This document shows positions 22,040 through 34,440 of a stretch of DNA of 64,000 nt, in pieces (positions within the stretch are counted from its first letter, which is position 1; every line of letters starts with the position of its first letter). A program made the position numbers and the translations under genes. The stretch is from assembly GCA_022606135.1 (NCBI GenBank), contig JABYQN010000004.1:310001-374000 (forward strand). Direction: 5' to 3'. This DNA is from Fomes fomentarius. Lineage: Eukaryota > Basidiomycota > Agaricomycetes > Polyporales > Polyporaceae. A model generated the notes under the pieces. The model worked only from the letters and a program-made list of their open reading frames with translations. It was not told the origin of the DNA and did not search any database.

Positions 22040-25000
22040 CACGACCGCGGCGGATCTAGACGGGTTGACGACGTTGCGATTGTATGTGAGCTACGTAGGG
22101 CGCCGGTCTGGGTTCATGCAGCTGCTGATGAAGATCGGGGCAGAGCAGGTGAGTCAGTCACTGGGATGAGGAGCCTTCGGATCTTGACACTACGCGAAGA
22201 GGCGTAGACGACGGTTGTAGGGTGTAAGTGACTAAACGTCCAGTGACGGAGACGTACGGAGTGACAGAATAGAGAAGGTGGTGGTGGGTATGGTCCGAGG
22301 GTGAGACTCTAGAGTCCATTTTGAATGGGCTTTACTTATGGAGTCCGACGCCGGAGATGGTCGCGATGTCGGTATTGCGTTGACGCGCAGATTTCAGATG
22401 TTCTGTCATTTTCTGCTGCATCTAGATTTCGGTGGCTGACTGGTCCCTTGGCGAGGCGGATCATCCATCGGACCCGTGTGCCGCGCCTCCCGCCAGGTCC
22501 CGCCCCGCCGCCCTACAGCAGGCGCCCATGCGCCCAGATCCCTGCTCCATCCCTTGCCCGCCACTATGGTGCTCACTATGGCTATAGCGCTTCCAATACT
22601 CGCAGGGCATCGGTCTATGGCGCTTCTGTACGCCTCATCTGCGTCCTTCGCTATATCTCAAGCCACGGAAGCAATGAGGAGCGCGCATCGCCGGGCTGGC
22701 AGAATTGCGAAAGCAAGTTTTGAGCTCAGCTTCTTGAAGCCCGAAGCCTGTGAAAGATCTGAGCAGTGAGTACTTCTCTATTATCGAACGTGTATGTTCG
22801 ATAGGGTTGGCCATGAGTACCTGCGATCAGGAGTAAGCGAACGCACAACATGGTCGAAGTTAGGAATCGTACTTTGTATCAGAAGAGGTCAGAAACGAAG
22901 ACCCACCGGCCGTAGTAGTACGTGAACCCGCGCGTCGTCTATGGTCGGAGAAGGCGCATGACACGTTGAGGATCAGAGAGGGGACTCCGTCGTCCTTGCT
23001 CTTGACTTTCCTGAAGCACGATGTGCACACACTGAAGGCCAAGCTTCGTAAGAGTCAGGAAACCGCACGACGGGCTACAACGGCTGGGTGTTCTGAGGGT
23101 ACTAGTAGAGCGAGACCCCGCGCGGCGCAGTAGAGATGTGCTACGACAACACGGCCTATACATGTCGCTGTCAGTGCTGCTCATTTGACATTGCATTCGG
23201 AACAAGTCGCGTTATGCTCCGAGCCGGACATAAGAGAGACCGAGGTTGGTTCTGAAAAGAATCATCGATGAGAAGGGCACCCGCCGTTAGTCATGCACCG
23301 TTCTTGCCTCACCTGGCAGAGAATGATTGACGGGGGTAGAAGCGATTCCGAACGATTGTGATGAGTCGAAGGATGTTATAACGTCAAACCTATACTTATT
23401 ACGCCACACTGGCTCCGTTCCGTTACACCTGGAACCGGGGGGGAAGGGTGTCGGACCAGACGCGCCGCGAGACAGTACGGGATCAGTGTCTGACCTCTTC
23501 TTTGATACGGGGATGGCGGAAAGCGCACTTAGAACGGAGTGGCACTGGAAGAACCACTGCTTGGTCGGGGGAGCTGACCTGTACGGCATGACAGGCATGC
23601 CTAGCCGCTCGTATACCGCCGGATGCAATTGAGCGTCGACGTCTCCCTGCAACGAGCAGATGGCAGAAGAGGTATACTGAGGATGGGAAACCGGCCGCTG
23701 GGGATGTCTGGTGTTGCCATAGAGCCCCTGCGGGGGACGTTGGTATAAGAAGAGGGTGTTTGAGACCGATTAACCCACGTACCTTGAAGGAAACTTCGTG
23801 CGGGCGGGTGTCCCGCTGTCTCTTAGAACCCTAAACATCAACTCCGTCATTAAAAAGACCACAGGCGGTTCCGCGAGAAGTGAGATGCGAGGGAACGCAC
23901 CTTGAACAGAGTTGATAATCCTGCGTTCCGATTGCACTATCACCCAGACATGGCGGTTTCGTATTACTCGATTGAAAATTGAGGCAGTTGCTCAACCTGG
24001 CGACACAGGTTTAGGTATGACTGAAGTCTCCGGTAGCCTAGTTGGTATGAGCTGATGACAGGAAGCGCTGCGGGGAAAACGGACTTAAGACCACTCGGTA
24101 GTAGACCGGTAACTCAACGGTCAACCGACCGCGGTGGTGGGATGGTACCATTGCTTGGTGAGCGAGTTCCTGTTCGGCAGTCGTGAAGTAAGAAGAGCCC
24201 AACCCAGAGCTCCGGGAGGTCAAAGTTGAAGGTGTCCACGGGTAGTCAGCGCAGTACAAGATAAGTCCACGTCCACACAGGACGCCCATCCCTGCCACTG
24301 TGGAGCCGCAGTCTATATCTTGATATAGGATCGAGTCAGCGCGACTTCTGTGGTTTATACAGCGGAACACGTACAACAAGGTTCACTAGGAGCCCTATTG
24401 TAAGCCCCGCAGTCACTTCTAGGCTGACACTGCGGTGTACCTGGGGGCCGGGTGAGTCTGCGCGGTCAGTCCATCGAAGGAATGTGGCTGGACACCCTGA
24501 GGAGACAACAACGGGCCTTGGCCATTGATGGAACGATCTGTACGTCCGTAAATGCATAAATGCAGCCCCGAAATGGGTGAAGCAAAAGATAGTTACCGTA
24601 CGGCGGGGATGACCGTTTTCAATAGCTGAATATCCTGCTAGAGGTCCAAAGTTCGCAGTCAAGATCGTCTCCGGCGCGCGAAGCTCAGGCGCTATGGAAG
24701 AACCACATCTGACAGCTCCGAGGGGAGTAAATGACAAGGCCATCTCTAGAACTTTGCCGGTGACTCAGCGGGTGGCAGTCGGGGTTGTGGGTTGTGGGCC
24801 GGGGCCCAGTCAGGCCTAGGGATGGTGTACTGCGAGAACGAAGATGACGGTACGAGGGACGTCAGCATTGAGATTGGCGAATACCATCCTGCTTCGGGGC
24901 GACGTGGAACCGAAGAGCCCGGGCATGGCTACGTCAACAGTGAGACAAGGATGAACACGTTCCTCGTCTCGTCGGATGGCCGACGAAAGCCTGGTACTAC

Positions 25001-26600
25001 GTGGCGGCTTCGACAGGGAACAAACCACAATCTTCTCGAGAAGATGCAACTGTAAGGTGTCAAGATATCCGATTACATTTGAGCGGCACTCACGGATTTG
25101 CTCGAGCATGGTCGAGCCTGTTCGATCGTTATCGGGGAGCTGTGGCTGCATGGTGAGAGATTGGTGTTTGTGACTGCCCCCAGCCGCATATTGAGAGTGC
25201 AGGATTTCTTGTCGACTTATAACCCCTTATAGAGTGGTATGCCTGCGCCAGCAGGACTTGGAAGTGAATTGGTACATGTTGTCAAAGTGTCGATGAAACC
25301 GTGTACCACAGTACTAGTAACAGGGAGGTGCTGCAGCGCACAGTGTGCGCTACAGCTGCAGACCGTGACGTACATACAAGGTAATCGCTCTCGTGATCTG
25401 AAAGCCTCGTGTACGCGCTCAACCGAACTTTGCTTCCGCAAGACTGACAAACGCGAACCTTAGCACAAGACTGGAGGCGAACTTGTCAGCTCGTGCCTTC
25501 GCGTGCTGACACGATCATTCTAGCCAAAGTGATGGTCAGACGGTGAAACGCAGCATCCATCGCGAAAACGGAACGTAGTTCACCTCGTGGCACGCCACGG
25601 GTGGCACAGGGGAACACGCAGTCCAAGTCGAGCAGTCATTTCGCAACGCGCACGGAAGAACAAGACGCAAGCGCGGCCGCGGCCGCGGCCACACACACCG
25701 TGGACAGAGTTCGGAGTGTTTCATCGTCGGGATGGCATCTGCTCGGATGGAAGTTGGATGGAAACTTGGAAGGACGACAGTGCCACCCATTGAGGAACGC
25801 GGGTGGCACTGCAGCGTGTCCGCCCCGGAACACAAACGATGGCAAGCCGGACCCGCGGGATCAGCCATGAGCGCGCGATATGCCCGGTGAGAGGTCTTGT
25901 TTCCTCAAACCGCGTCTGCGAATCGAGCTCGGCAGTGCCTGGAGTCCTTGAGTTCTGTCGAGCTCTGATGCCGCTTGCGGGCGCAGCGGATGGACGATGG
26001 GTCCCAAGTATGTGTGTGGGCTGATGTTCACAAGAACGTGTACATGTAACGCATCTCGGAGTTCGAAGGAGGAGCTAGGAGTATCTCTAGAGTGGAGAGG
26101 CAATGCCGAGGAATGTGGGCCGGTGTCGAGGCGCGAAGATTGCGCGGAGCAAAGGATTTCGCACTCCGTTCCGGTGAGTGGGAATGCAGCTTCGAGGGAA
26201 TTAGTGAACGACATCCGCGTCGGGCGGGAATGCTTCTGGAAAACCTACGGTTGCCAGCGGGGAATGGAGACAAAAAAGCAAGCGACTGGTGCTTTTGTTA
26301 GACAAGACTGAGACATATGCACGCTGTCTTCGGCTTTTTGTGTGCTGGGGCGAGAAAGCGGGATATTTGATTCTCGAAGGCAGACAAGACAATAGGAGCG
26401 CGGGTGGGACGGAGCGAGGGTCGACGCGTGAGGAGAAGTGAGGACGAGAGACAAAAAGACAAGACTGCTATCGGCAATCGCCCCTGCCATATACGGATGC
26501 CCGAGTGGCGCGCGTAAGCCCAAATCACAATTGGCCACAGGCGCTGCGACTTTGCTCAGGTCCCCATTCCACAGAGCTGCACCCACTCTAGCCAGCCATG
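22040..26600. other. Gene-poor 4.5 kb region
   Basis: Many short overlapping open frames on both strands, but none with domain motifs, consistent splice structure or a plausible start. A short hairpin (TATCGAAC at 22782-22789 / GTTCGATA at 22796-22803) and a run of GGCCGC repeats near 25674-25690 stand out. It may hold old transposon or pseudogene remains that I cannot name. Confidence 0.45.
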
Positions 26601-26608
26601 CTGCCTCC

Positions 26609-26615
26609 TATAAAA
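26609..26615 (+). promoter_or_regulatory. TATA box of MYND gene
   Basis: TATAAAA about 100 bp before the ATG at 26710. A pyrimidine-rich stretch lies between them. Confidence 0.5.
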
Positions 26616-26709
26616 CACAACAAGGCGATATGGCCGAGTCATCACAACTCGCCATCTATTTCGCGCACACCCCTATATCTATCTACTCCTACTCCTACTC
26701 CCAGTCGAC

Positions 26710-27732
26710 ATGACCCCCGCTGCTGCCAACTACTTCTCCAACCCCTCCCACCGTCAGGTGAAACAGAGGGGCTATCGCATCTGCGACCAGTGCGGCACCA
26801 TCGAGCAACCGCACATTGCTCGCTTCAGACTCTGTGGTGGCTGCGTACGTACCCACTCCTAACTCTCGATCGGCTTGGTGGATCTGACCGTTCCTTTCCT
26901 CATCCAGATGACCACCCAATACTGCGTGAGTACTCTGCGCTGCGCTCTACATTGCTCGCGAACGATATTCTGACTTGAGTTTCGCAGTCCCCAGATTGCC
27001 AAAAGGCGCACTGGTCATCACATAAGGCGATCTGCCAACACACCGCATCGCAGATCTCGTCCGCAAAGCAGCCCGGTTCTGGCCTCATCGACGAGAGCCT
27101 CGTCAAGAACCTGCGCAAGTTCGTCTCCGCGCACTCGACCCTCCTCGGCTGGACAGGCTTCCAAGCTCTTCAGCTCAAGCGTCTTCCCTCCAACATCCGC
27201 CAAAACGCTCTCCTCGTCGAACTCAGCTACCGCCCCTCATCATCAGATCCCCTCCGCAGGTCCGTTCGATCTCCTTCATTCTACGCCCGCAGCCGCTGAC
27301 GTGTCGATCCGTTGTTCGCCCTCCGCATCAACATTTATAGATTCGCGATCAAGTCGACGCACATCGTCCCGCGGACGTACGTGACCGACAACGACCCGCT
27401 CGTCGGCGAGGACATCCGCCGGCGCGAGGACCGCTGCAGGAAGAGCGGCGGCATCGGCTGCGCGGTCATCCTCATCCAGTGCGGGGAGATCTCCCAGGTC
27501 ATGCCCGTCGAGGTCGACTCGCCCTCGCGCATCTCCTGGGACTCGCGCGACGACTGGGCAGACGTCCTCCAGCACTTCGCCGACGCAGGCCGCACAGACT
27601 TCCAGCCCATATCCACCACGGCGCGGGGGTGAGTGAGCTTCTTGTTTTTTTTTTCTCTTCTTCTCACCGCTCTGATCGTTTGGCAATGGGTGCTGACGAG
27701 TTTTTGGTCCTTGCAGCATCATCTACGGATGA
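26710..27732 (+). CDS. MYND zinc-finger protein
   Basis: Five exons: 26710-26844, 26908-26925 (18 nt), 26988-27259, 27341-27628, 27717-27732 (242 aa). The finger is CDQCG...LCGGC|MTTQYC|SPDCQKAHWSSHKAICQ, all ligands present, with the tiny 18 nt exon supplying Met-Thr-Thr-Gln-Tyr-Cys. The rest (FVSAHSTLLGWTGFQALQLK; YVTDNDPLVGEDIRRREDR) resembles basidiomycete MYND proteins with no SET domain. The last exon gives the ending ARGIIYG. Likely a protein-interaction adaptor; no enzymatic motif was seen. Confidence 0.9.
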
Positions 27733-28140
27733 GCGACGCGCTCGGTCCCGTGCTCCCCCGTCTCGACTTCTCTCTTTCTTTCCTCCCTCCGCCTACGCGA
27801 CTGTTGCACTGGTGCCGTGTCGCGCCCCTCCTTGTGCCCGCCCGGTGGACACTCCTCGCTGTTACGGTTCCCCCCCGCTCTCGCTTCCCCCCCTCACCCC
27901 CACTCCCCTGATACGTTCTGCGCGCCTGCTTCCCCGGCTTGCTTTCGTCTGTTCGTTCTCCCCCGGTTATTCGCGCTATCCATCGTCTCCTCCTCCTCCT
28001 TTCCCGGCTCTTTCGTTCGAGTTCCACGCACGCCCTAAGTTATACCCCCCGCATCTGATATCATGGTTCTGGTTTTTTCCTGTACTACTTACTTACAAAG
28101 AGATGTACACTGTACATGTACGTGTATGATGGCCGGCAGT
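27733..28140 (+). other. Pyrimidine-rich 3' flank
   Basis: Strongly C/T-rich plus strand between about 27760 and 28020, probably 3' UTR and downstream region of the MYND gene. It has a long open frame by composition only. Confidence 0.5.
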
Positions 28141-28427
28141 AATGATGACGTCATGTCTTGGATAATTCCCATTCCATCTTCGAGTGTGCAAAGCTGCTGA
28201 TCTATAGCACATTACCTTGACACTGCAGAGTGCACAGCTGGTATGCGATGATGATGGACCATATGGGTATAAGGACGCGTGCGGATGTAGTCAGAGTCCT
28301 TTGTACGCAAATTTCGGGATTCAGCCTGAGATCTAGACTTCAATGGTGTAACGGCACCGTGACTGTGACTTGCCCGATTTGGACACACTTAGTTACGCAC
28401 TACGCTACGTCTCGTTCCTCTAGACGA

Positions 28428-28452
28428 ACCAACGCCAGTACCCGGCGTTGGT
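28428..28452. repeat. Perfect 9-bp-stem hairpin
   Basis: ACCAACGCC (28428-28436), a 7-base loop, then GGCGTTGGT (28444-28452), between the convergent MYND and oxygenase genes. Possible 3' end or terminator structure; role unproven. Confidence 0.5.
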
Positions 28453-28870
28453 ACCTGAGCCTCGTCCCGTCTCGTCCTCTGTACCCTTATACTTCGTCTC
28501 AGACCCTCGAATTAAGCCTTCGTCTTCAGATCTAGCCGAGCACGCCGGGCCTCAGCCCGTTACAAATGGCCGCGCATCTGCCTCGTTCGTCCTGTCATGT
28601 ACAGACCGTCCAGCAATAGTCACTTCTGCTCGTAGTAAATCGCACTTCACAAGTACGGCGAATTGAATTGAACAGAACAAGAATTCATTGCCCAGTTGCG
28701 AACTCGAACAATGTCACTAGTACTCATTTAGGGATGAGAAGCTAGTCAATCAATCAGTGTGCTTTGCCTTGCCGTCATATTCATATTTCGTGCACTGTTA
28801 CAGCTGCCATCATCGTACAACAATAGCCTACAGCACCACCAAGCTTCTAACGACTCCTAGGAAGCACGGA

Positions 28871-30566
28871 TCACGCGTAGGGCTTCTCCTGGTACCCAGG
28901 GAGGATCTGGGCAGTCAGGTGCTTGGCGTCTCCGCGCACGACGTTCTTCGTCCGCTGCCACTTCTGCTTCGCGAACGTCCACTCTGTTCACCCCCCCCAG
29001 TCGATTGTCAGCCGAAATCCAGTCACAGCCAAGTCAATCGAAAAGCAAAGGGGGTTTGCCAGTCCGGACACAACATGCGGTGGGGTGTCTGGGAAGAAGA
29101 AAGTGACGCACCTTCCATGGTGGGCACGTAGTTTCCGCTCTGCTCGAAAGTGTTTTGGGTGTACCCTGCGCGCTGGAGGACGGGGGACTCGGCGACCGTC
29201 GAGAGACGGACGTCGTTGTTGGGCCTTCATGTTGGCGCGCATCAGAAATGAAAGCCGTACACGAGATGCACTGTCTGCTGAAAGAGACGTACCGCGAGAA
29301 GTAGAGGATACCGAGACGGTCAACGTGCTCCTGGTCCTTCGGCGGGGCGGCCACGCTGCAGACGACATCAGCATCCACTTCGAGGGAGCCACCCGAATGA
29401 AGGTCGACTCGGATCACGGATGGATAGACGACGCACCGATGGATCGTGCTCCTGACGTATCCGCCAGTCAAGAACGACAAGGCATCGCACGCGTTCACGG
29501 TGAGAGTGCCGTCTTGGGGCTTCACCCACTTCCACTCGCCCGTCGCGTGGTTCTTGATCTGCAGCGCGGCGACGGGCTGGCGGAAGAGCAGCGTCCAGGA
29601 GCCGAGGTCGGTGTGGCCGCTGCCCCAGAGACGGCCGATCTTGATGTTCTCCTCGGGCGTGTACTTGGAGTACTTCATGTACCGGAAATGGTCCTCGCTC
29701 TTGATCTCGTACCGGTGGATGTTCGTAAAGTAGTCTTCCGGGAGCTCGAGCGCGGTCGCGAGCAGGACGTGCAGGGGGTCGAGGACTTCTTTGTGCAGCG
29801 ACTGGAAATGCCGAGTGTCAGTGGGCAGAATTGGGCTGGAGCATAGACAAGGTGTTTACCAGGGCGAACTCCTTGATCTCGTCCAGGTGGTCTTGGATGA
29901 CAGCCGGGTGGTTGTGTGTGAAGTTGCCGTCAAATTCTGGTGTGTACGATGAGCACATAGTGTGTGTGGTGAAGCGTCTAATCGGAATACGTACTAGGGA
30001 TGTTGTAGATCTCGGTGCGATCTCTCAGACCGGAGGCCGGGTCAAGACTGTACGGGTTATGAGCAACGCTACGGCTGTTGGGAATAGTACAACCCACATT
30101 CGGCGTCCAGAAGGGACATAACCGTTGAAAGCGCCATTGTCTACTCATTAGCAGAGAAGTCAGCGCCAGGACTATGAACAACGATGACGAGCTCTACATA
30201 CCCAAACCCTCCGGGACGTACTTGAGCTTTTCCTCGAGGGGGAGCTCGTAGAACTGCCTGCCGAGCGAGAACTGGCGGTTCACGCGCTCCTGCGGGATGT
30301 TGAAATTCTTCACGTAGAAGAACCCGTGCTCGCGCACGGCCTTGACGAGGGTGGCCGCGAGCTCCTTCTTGCCTTCGGGCGTCTCCAGCAAGCTGAAGTC
30401 GAGCGTGATCAAATCGGCCCAGTCAAGGTTTTCCTGTAACACAAAGGGTGCCACAGCCGTCAGTCCTGCGATGGCGTGCTCGGACGCGCGTGCGAGCCTG
30501 AGCGACATTCACCTTCGTCTCTGGGACAAAGTTGAAAGATCCGAGTTCGGGTGTAGGGACGGGCAT
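28871..30566 (-). CDS. 2-oxoglutarate/Fe(II)-dependent dioxygenase (isopenicillin-N-synthase-like)
   Basis: Nine exons: 30513-30566, 30202-30433, 30098-30140, 29995-30047, 29860-29936, 29437-29801, 29293-29355, 29112-29224, 28871-28983 (370 aa). The N-terminal DIOX_N part is LDFSLLETPEGKKELAATLV and REHGFFYVKNF. Fe(II) ligands are His and Asp in GSGHTDLGSW and His in RSTIHR; the 2OG-binding Arg is in DRLGILYFSR. The 81 nt intron 29356-29436 is a multiple of three and stop-free, so it is easily mistaken for coding, but splicing it restores HRVAAPPKDQ. Cytosolic oxidation of an unknown small molecule. Confidence 0.92.
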
Positions 30567-30569
30567 GTT

Positions 30570-31530
30570 GCAGCTGCAGTTCGACTAGCGTCGCGTGTGT
30601 GTGTGTGGGACTGTGTCTGGGCAAGTATCCTGTGTGCACACAGGTGCTCTTTTTCAATCGTTCGCCCTGTTATCGCGGACCTCCGCCGTATGCTGACTGA
30701 GGAGCTTTATCGCACGCGAGGATGGGAACACCTTGCATCATCCGCAGAGAGTATGTCGAGCATGGAGCGTGTCCGGTGGCCGCGTGACCCGCGAGCCGTC
30801 CACGGGTCTGCTTTTTGGAAGAATCAGCCTCGATCAAACTTTCCGGTATACAGAGATGCGGACCGTACGCTTAGCTTCTAGCCTGAGATTTGGGTAAGGC
30901 GACTCGACGTGAGTCCTGGGTGAACGTCACAGTTGCATCTTCATTGCGACTGTGCTGCGCCGTTAAACCCCCTGTGATGCGTACTCCAAAAGATACAGTC
31001 TCCGGGACTGGTACGGAAGCCCTAGAACTGGAAGGCAGTCAGTCATGACCGTGTGCTGGAGCAAGTTGTTCAAGTTGATCATCGAAATAGACGCTGGCAT
31101 GCGTACTTGAACCTAGGGCGCTTCACTACTAGCGCGTTCAATACAACCACCTACATACATGAAGCTCTCCTGTTAGCAGGCCGATCCGCACTTCAACTAT
31201 ACTATACACATGGGTCCGAATGCACTAAGTAGAGCCCCGCTTGGCCCTCAAACTACATGGACGCTCTGGAGAGTCCGAGATCTCGAGGTGGGGCTTCTGT
31301 ATTGTGCCATCTTGCGTGCTCTCCTCTGACCGCCCGATTCAGTAACTTCCTGCCGTAACCTGGCGTAATTGTCACACTATCTCAAAGCGCCTCGCGAACT
31401 TTTAGATAGGGTATTCCAAACAGTCGTTGCTGACTTGCGGCCGAGAGCCTAGTTCCATGACTGGCGGTATTTATCCCTGTGAGAAGGGATTTGTCCTCGC
31501 GTTCGATCTTCGGACGCGAACACCCCTCCT
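30570..31530. other. Divergent intergenic region
   Basis: About 960 bp between the oxygenase (-) and MFS transporter (+), so it holds both promoters. No gene was recognised. Confidence 0.5.
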
Positions 31531-31533
31531 GCC

Positions 31534-34440
31534 ATGAGCTTGAACAAGTCCGAAAGACGTCCGTGGTCCTCTTACCTTTGGTGAGCCATCTGCATACACT
31601 ATCAGTGTAACAACAGCTCATTCGCGTGCGCAACGCGCAGGGACACTTGGGATAAGCCCGAGGAAGAACGGCGCTTTCTCTTCAAGCTCGATGCGTGCCT
31701 CCTGACGTATGCAGCGTTGTCTTACTTCAGCAAATAAGTATCTTGTTTGGCTCTATGCCCGCCCTACTTGTGGCTGATGGCTTCGAGCGCACGTATCTTG
31801 ATCAGCAGAACATCACCGTAAGTCCGACTCTTACGGATGAAGTCGCTCTGCGGACATGGCTCATTGACGATTACAGAATGCATACGTCTCGGGGATGCAA
31901 GAGGAGTAAGAAGGAGAAGCTTCTTGATTCGCTCATTGCTGACACTTGCGACGTATCTAGCCTTGGATTGTATGAGCCAGCTCCGCGCTTTTAGGTTGAG
32001 ACTAAGAAGTGAGACAGGCACGGAAACCAGCTCAACTATATCACCACAGCGTGGACATGCGGATATGTTCTTGGCCAGATTCCGTCAAAGTAGGTCCGCA
32101 TTCTGCGTAAACATGACATGATCCATGAATTGTCAAACAGCATGCTCATCACAAGAATACGCCCGTCCATATGGGTAAGCTTCATCGCCAGAACGTGGAC
32201 CCGATCGTCTGACGGCTCGAATTCAGATTCCTACGATGGAGGTCATATGGAGCGTATTGACCATGGTACTCGCAAGCGCGAAGAACTTTGAAACCCTAGT
32301 TGTCGTCAGATTCTTCGTTGGTAAGTCTCTGCACTCCTACGTCAGGTCTGGACTAAAGCTCACGATCGTGATCTGCAGGGCTTGCTGAGTCCACGTTCTA
32401 CCCAGCTATTCAGTATGTCATCGGTAGCTGGTACAAGGGAAACGAGCTGGGCAAGCGTGCTTGCATCTTTCATGTATGTTCTACTGTGGTTGTGAAGCGC
32501 TCAACGACCTGGTTCTAACGTCTGACTACTAGACGGCTAGCGCACTCGGTCCGATGTTCAGTGGATTCCTCCAAACGGTCTGTCGTTTTCCGTCTTCTCA
32601 GCACGCTCAAGCTGATTGTAGCTGCACAGGGCGCATATAATGGGCTGAACGGAGTTTACGGCTTGGCCGGATGGAAATGTGAGTCTACCTCCACACTCGT
32701 AAACGCGCGCAATAGCTCACAGTGGGTTGGATGCAGGGCTCTTCATCATCGACGGAATCATCACTGTCCCTATTGCTCTGCTCGGATACTTTATCATGCC
32801 AGGTGCGCGCGTCTGATACGTCTAGACACAGTTGCTCATTGCTCACTGATTGAGTGGTGGTAGACCTGCCTTCGAACACTCGCCCCTCGAGGTTTTACAC
32901 TCAGGAGCAGATCGACATTGGCAAGCGTAGGATGGCCGAGATCGGGAGGAAGCCGCCGGCGCCCTTCACTCGTAAGAAGGTATGCCCCCTCCCTTTGTGT
33001 GCTGGTTGAGATGACTACGACCATTGATGGCCAGATACTCGGGTTTTTCACAACGTGGCACATGTATACTCTTGTCCCTCGTGAGTCCGCTGCTGCCCAT
33101 TCCCCTGACCGCAAAGATAATCATCACCTCTGTGCAGTATACGTCTTGGTGGGTCTTGACGTTGACATGCTTTCACTCTCATCTGACCTTGGCCTCAGTT
33201 CAACAATGGCGGTGGCCCCTCAAGCTCCATGATTTTCTGGCGAGTGTTGTTCCGTCGCAAACGTCTTCGGTTTTCTTTACATCCCTCACAGGCTCAAAAG
33301 CTTCAACACGCCAGGCCATCAGGTCTTCACGATCGGACAGATTAACACCTATCCTCTCGGCATCCAAGCCATCCAGGTTGTCACCAGTACGTCTATTGTT
33401 GACTACTGTCTTGCGATGAGTCTTTTTGACCGGTCGCAGCCCTATGTTATGCCTGGTGGTCGGACATCGTCCGCGCTCGATGGCCACCAATGCTTTTCGC
33501 TGGGGTACGTCGTTGTTTGAGGCTACCACTGATCCACTTGGGCTCGTCTGATTCTTCCTTGTCGACTGAATCAAGACGTGGAGTATGATCACTTGCATCG
33601 TGCTCGCTTCTACTCCGCTGTACGAACATATCACCAGGTGGGATGATACTTTCCTGCATCCACTCGGCTCGCAGCTGATAGCCACATCATAGACGTTGGG
33701 TATTCTACTACTTCGTGGGTGCCTAGATCTACTCTCTCACGGCGCATGGCTGATTCGACTTTGGCAGACTGGAGTACAAGGGGGGCTGTCCGGGCTCATC
33801 CTCGCATGGACCAATGAGCTCAACGGTCACGATAACGAGAGTACGTGCGCACAAAATTCATTCCAGACACTCTACCTCACCTGTTGCATCACATTTAGAA
33901 CGGTCGTTTATCGTCGCAAGCTGCAATATGTGGGCATACGTGATGCAGGCATGGCTACCCATGTGCGTCAGCAGTGGGATTCATCCCTGTCTCTATCTTA
34001 CCCCCGTGTTTGTATCCCTCTAGCGTTATATTCCCTCAAGTTGAACAGCCGCGGTACGTCCTTCTATGGAATGCTAATACGTGAACCCAAATCCAATTCT
34101 CAACGCTCGTCATACAGCGTACTCAAGGGAAATATCGCCACAGCATGCATCAACTTCGGGATGAGTACGTTCACACCTGACAGGACAGATGTCATGCACC
34201 CTGACCAACTACCACTGACCTCGTACGCAACCACACACAGTGTCGTTCGCGATGGCCACGCTCTTCCTCTCGCGCCGCGATCAGCGCCGGGCGCAAAAGC
34301 TCGGGCATAGTGATAGTGCGGCGCCAAGCGAGCTCGACTCGGAAGATATTGTCCTCGCGGACGAGCTTGAGGCTTCTGACCCGGATATCAAGAAGGATAG
34401 GACCAAGGACGCGGATGCAAAGGTGGCTGAGGTGAACTGA
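31534..34440 (+). CDS. MFS transporter, anion:cation symporter type (pantothenate/allantoate permease-like)
   Basis: 25 exons (24 introns), total 1530 nt including stop, 509 aa, no internal stop. Examples: 31534-31580, 31641-31733, 31793-31817, 31877-31905, 31961-31969 (9 nt), 32018-32089, 33138-33148 (11 nt), last 34241-34440. It starts MSLNKSERRPWSSYLW. TM1 to loop: KYLDQQNITNAYVSGMQEDL and HGNQLNYITTAWTCGYVLGQ. RFFVGLAESTFYPA is the MFS motif region and SWYKGNELGKRACIF follows. Later blocks are FIIDGIITVPIALLGYFIMP, FWLKSFNTPGHQVFTIGQIN and NMWAYVMQAWLPI. The pattern is the Dal5/Fen2/Liz1 group of plasma-membrane symporters for small anionic nutrients. The exact substrate cannot be read. 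The soluble C-tail is acidic, and a copy of its code begins the duplication at 40.2 kb. Confidence 0.93.
31734..31792 (+). other. Putative AT-AC intron in the MFS gene
   Basis: Exon 2 ends ...TTC AGC AA and exon 3 starts G TAT CTT GAT CAG, giving Ser-Lys-Tyr-Leu-Asp-Gln. The intervening 59 nt begin ATAAGTATC and end GCGCAC. No GT-AG pair gives this frame, and reading through hits TAA at once. ATAAGT is the U2-type AT-AC donor form. A branch-like CTGAT lies near 31773. Confidence 0.7.
33240..33291 (+). other. GC-AG intron in the MFS gene
   Basis: 52 nt intron beginning GCGAGTG and ending CTCACAG. It joins ATT TTC TG to G CTC AAA AGC, giving IFWLKSF. Any GT donor nearby breaks the frame. Confidence 0.75.

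Noticed and set aside
22782..22803. Short perfect hairpin
   Set aside because: An 8 bp stem is expected by chance at this scale; no neighbouring gene uses it.
25670..25692. GCGGCCGCGGCCGCGGCC run
   Set aside because: Simple GC repeat; no array, hairpin gene or coding role could be supported.
27479..28129. 216-codon Pro/Ser-rich frame
   Set aside because: Overlaps the MYND gene in another frame and continues in its pyrimidine-rich 3' flank.
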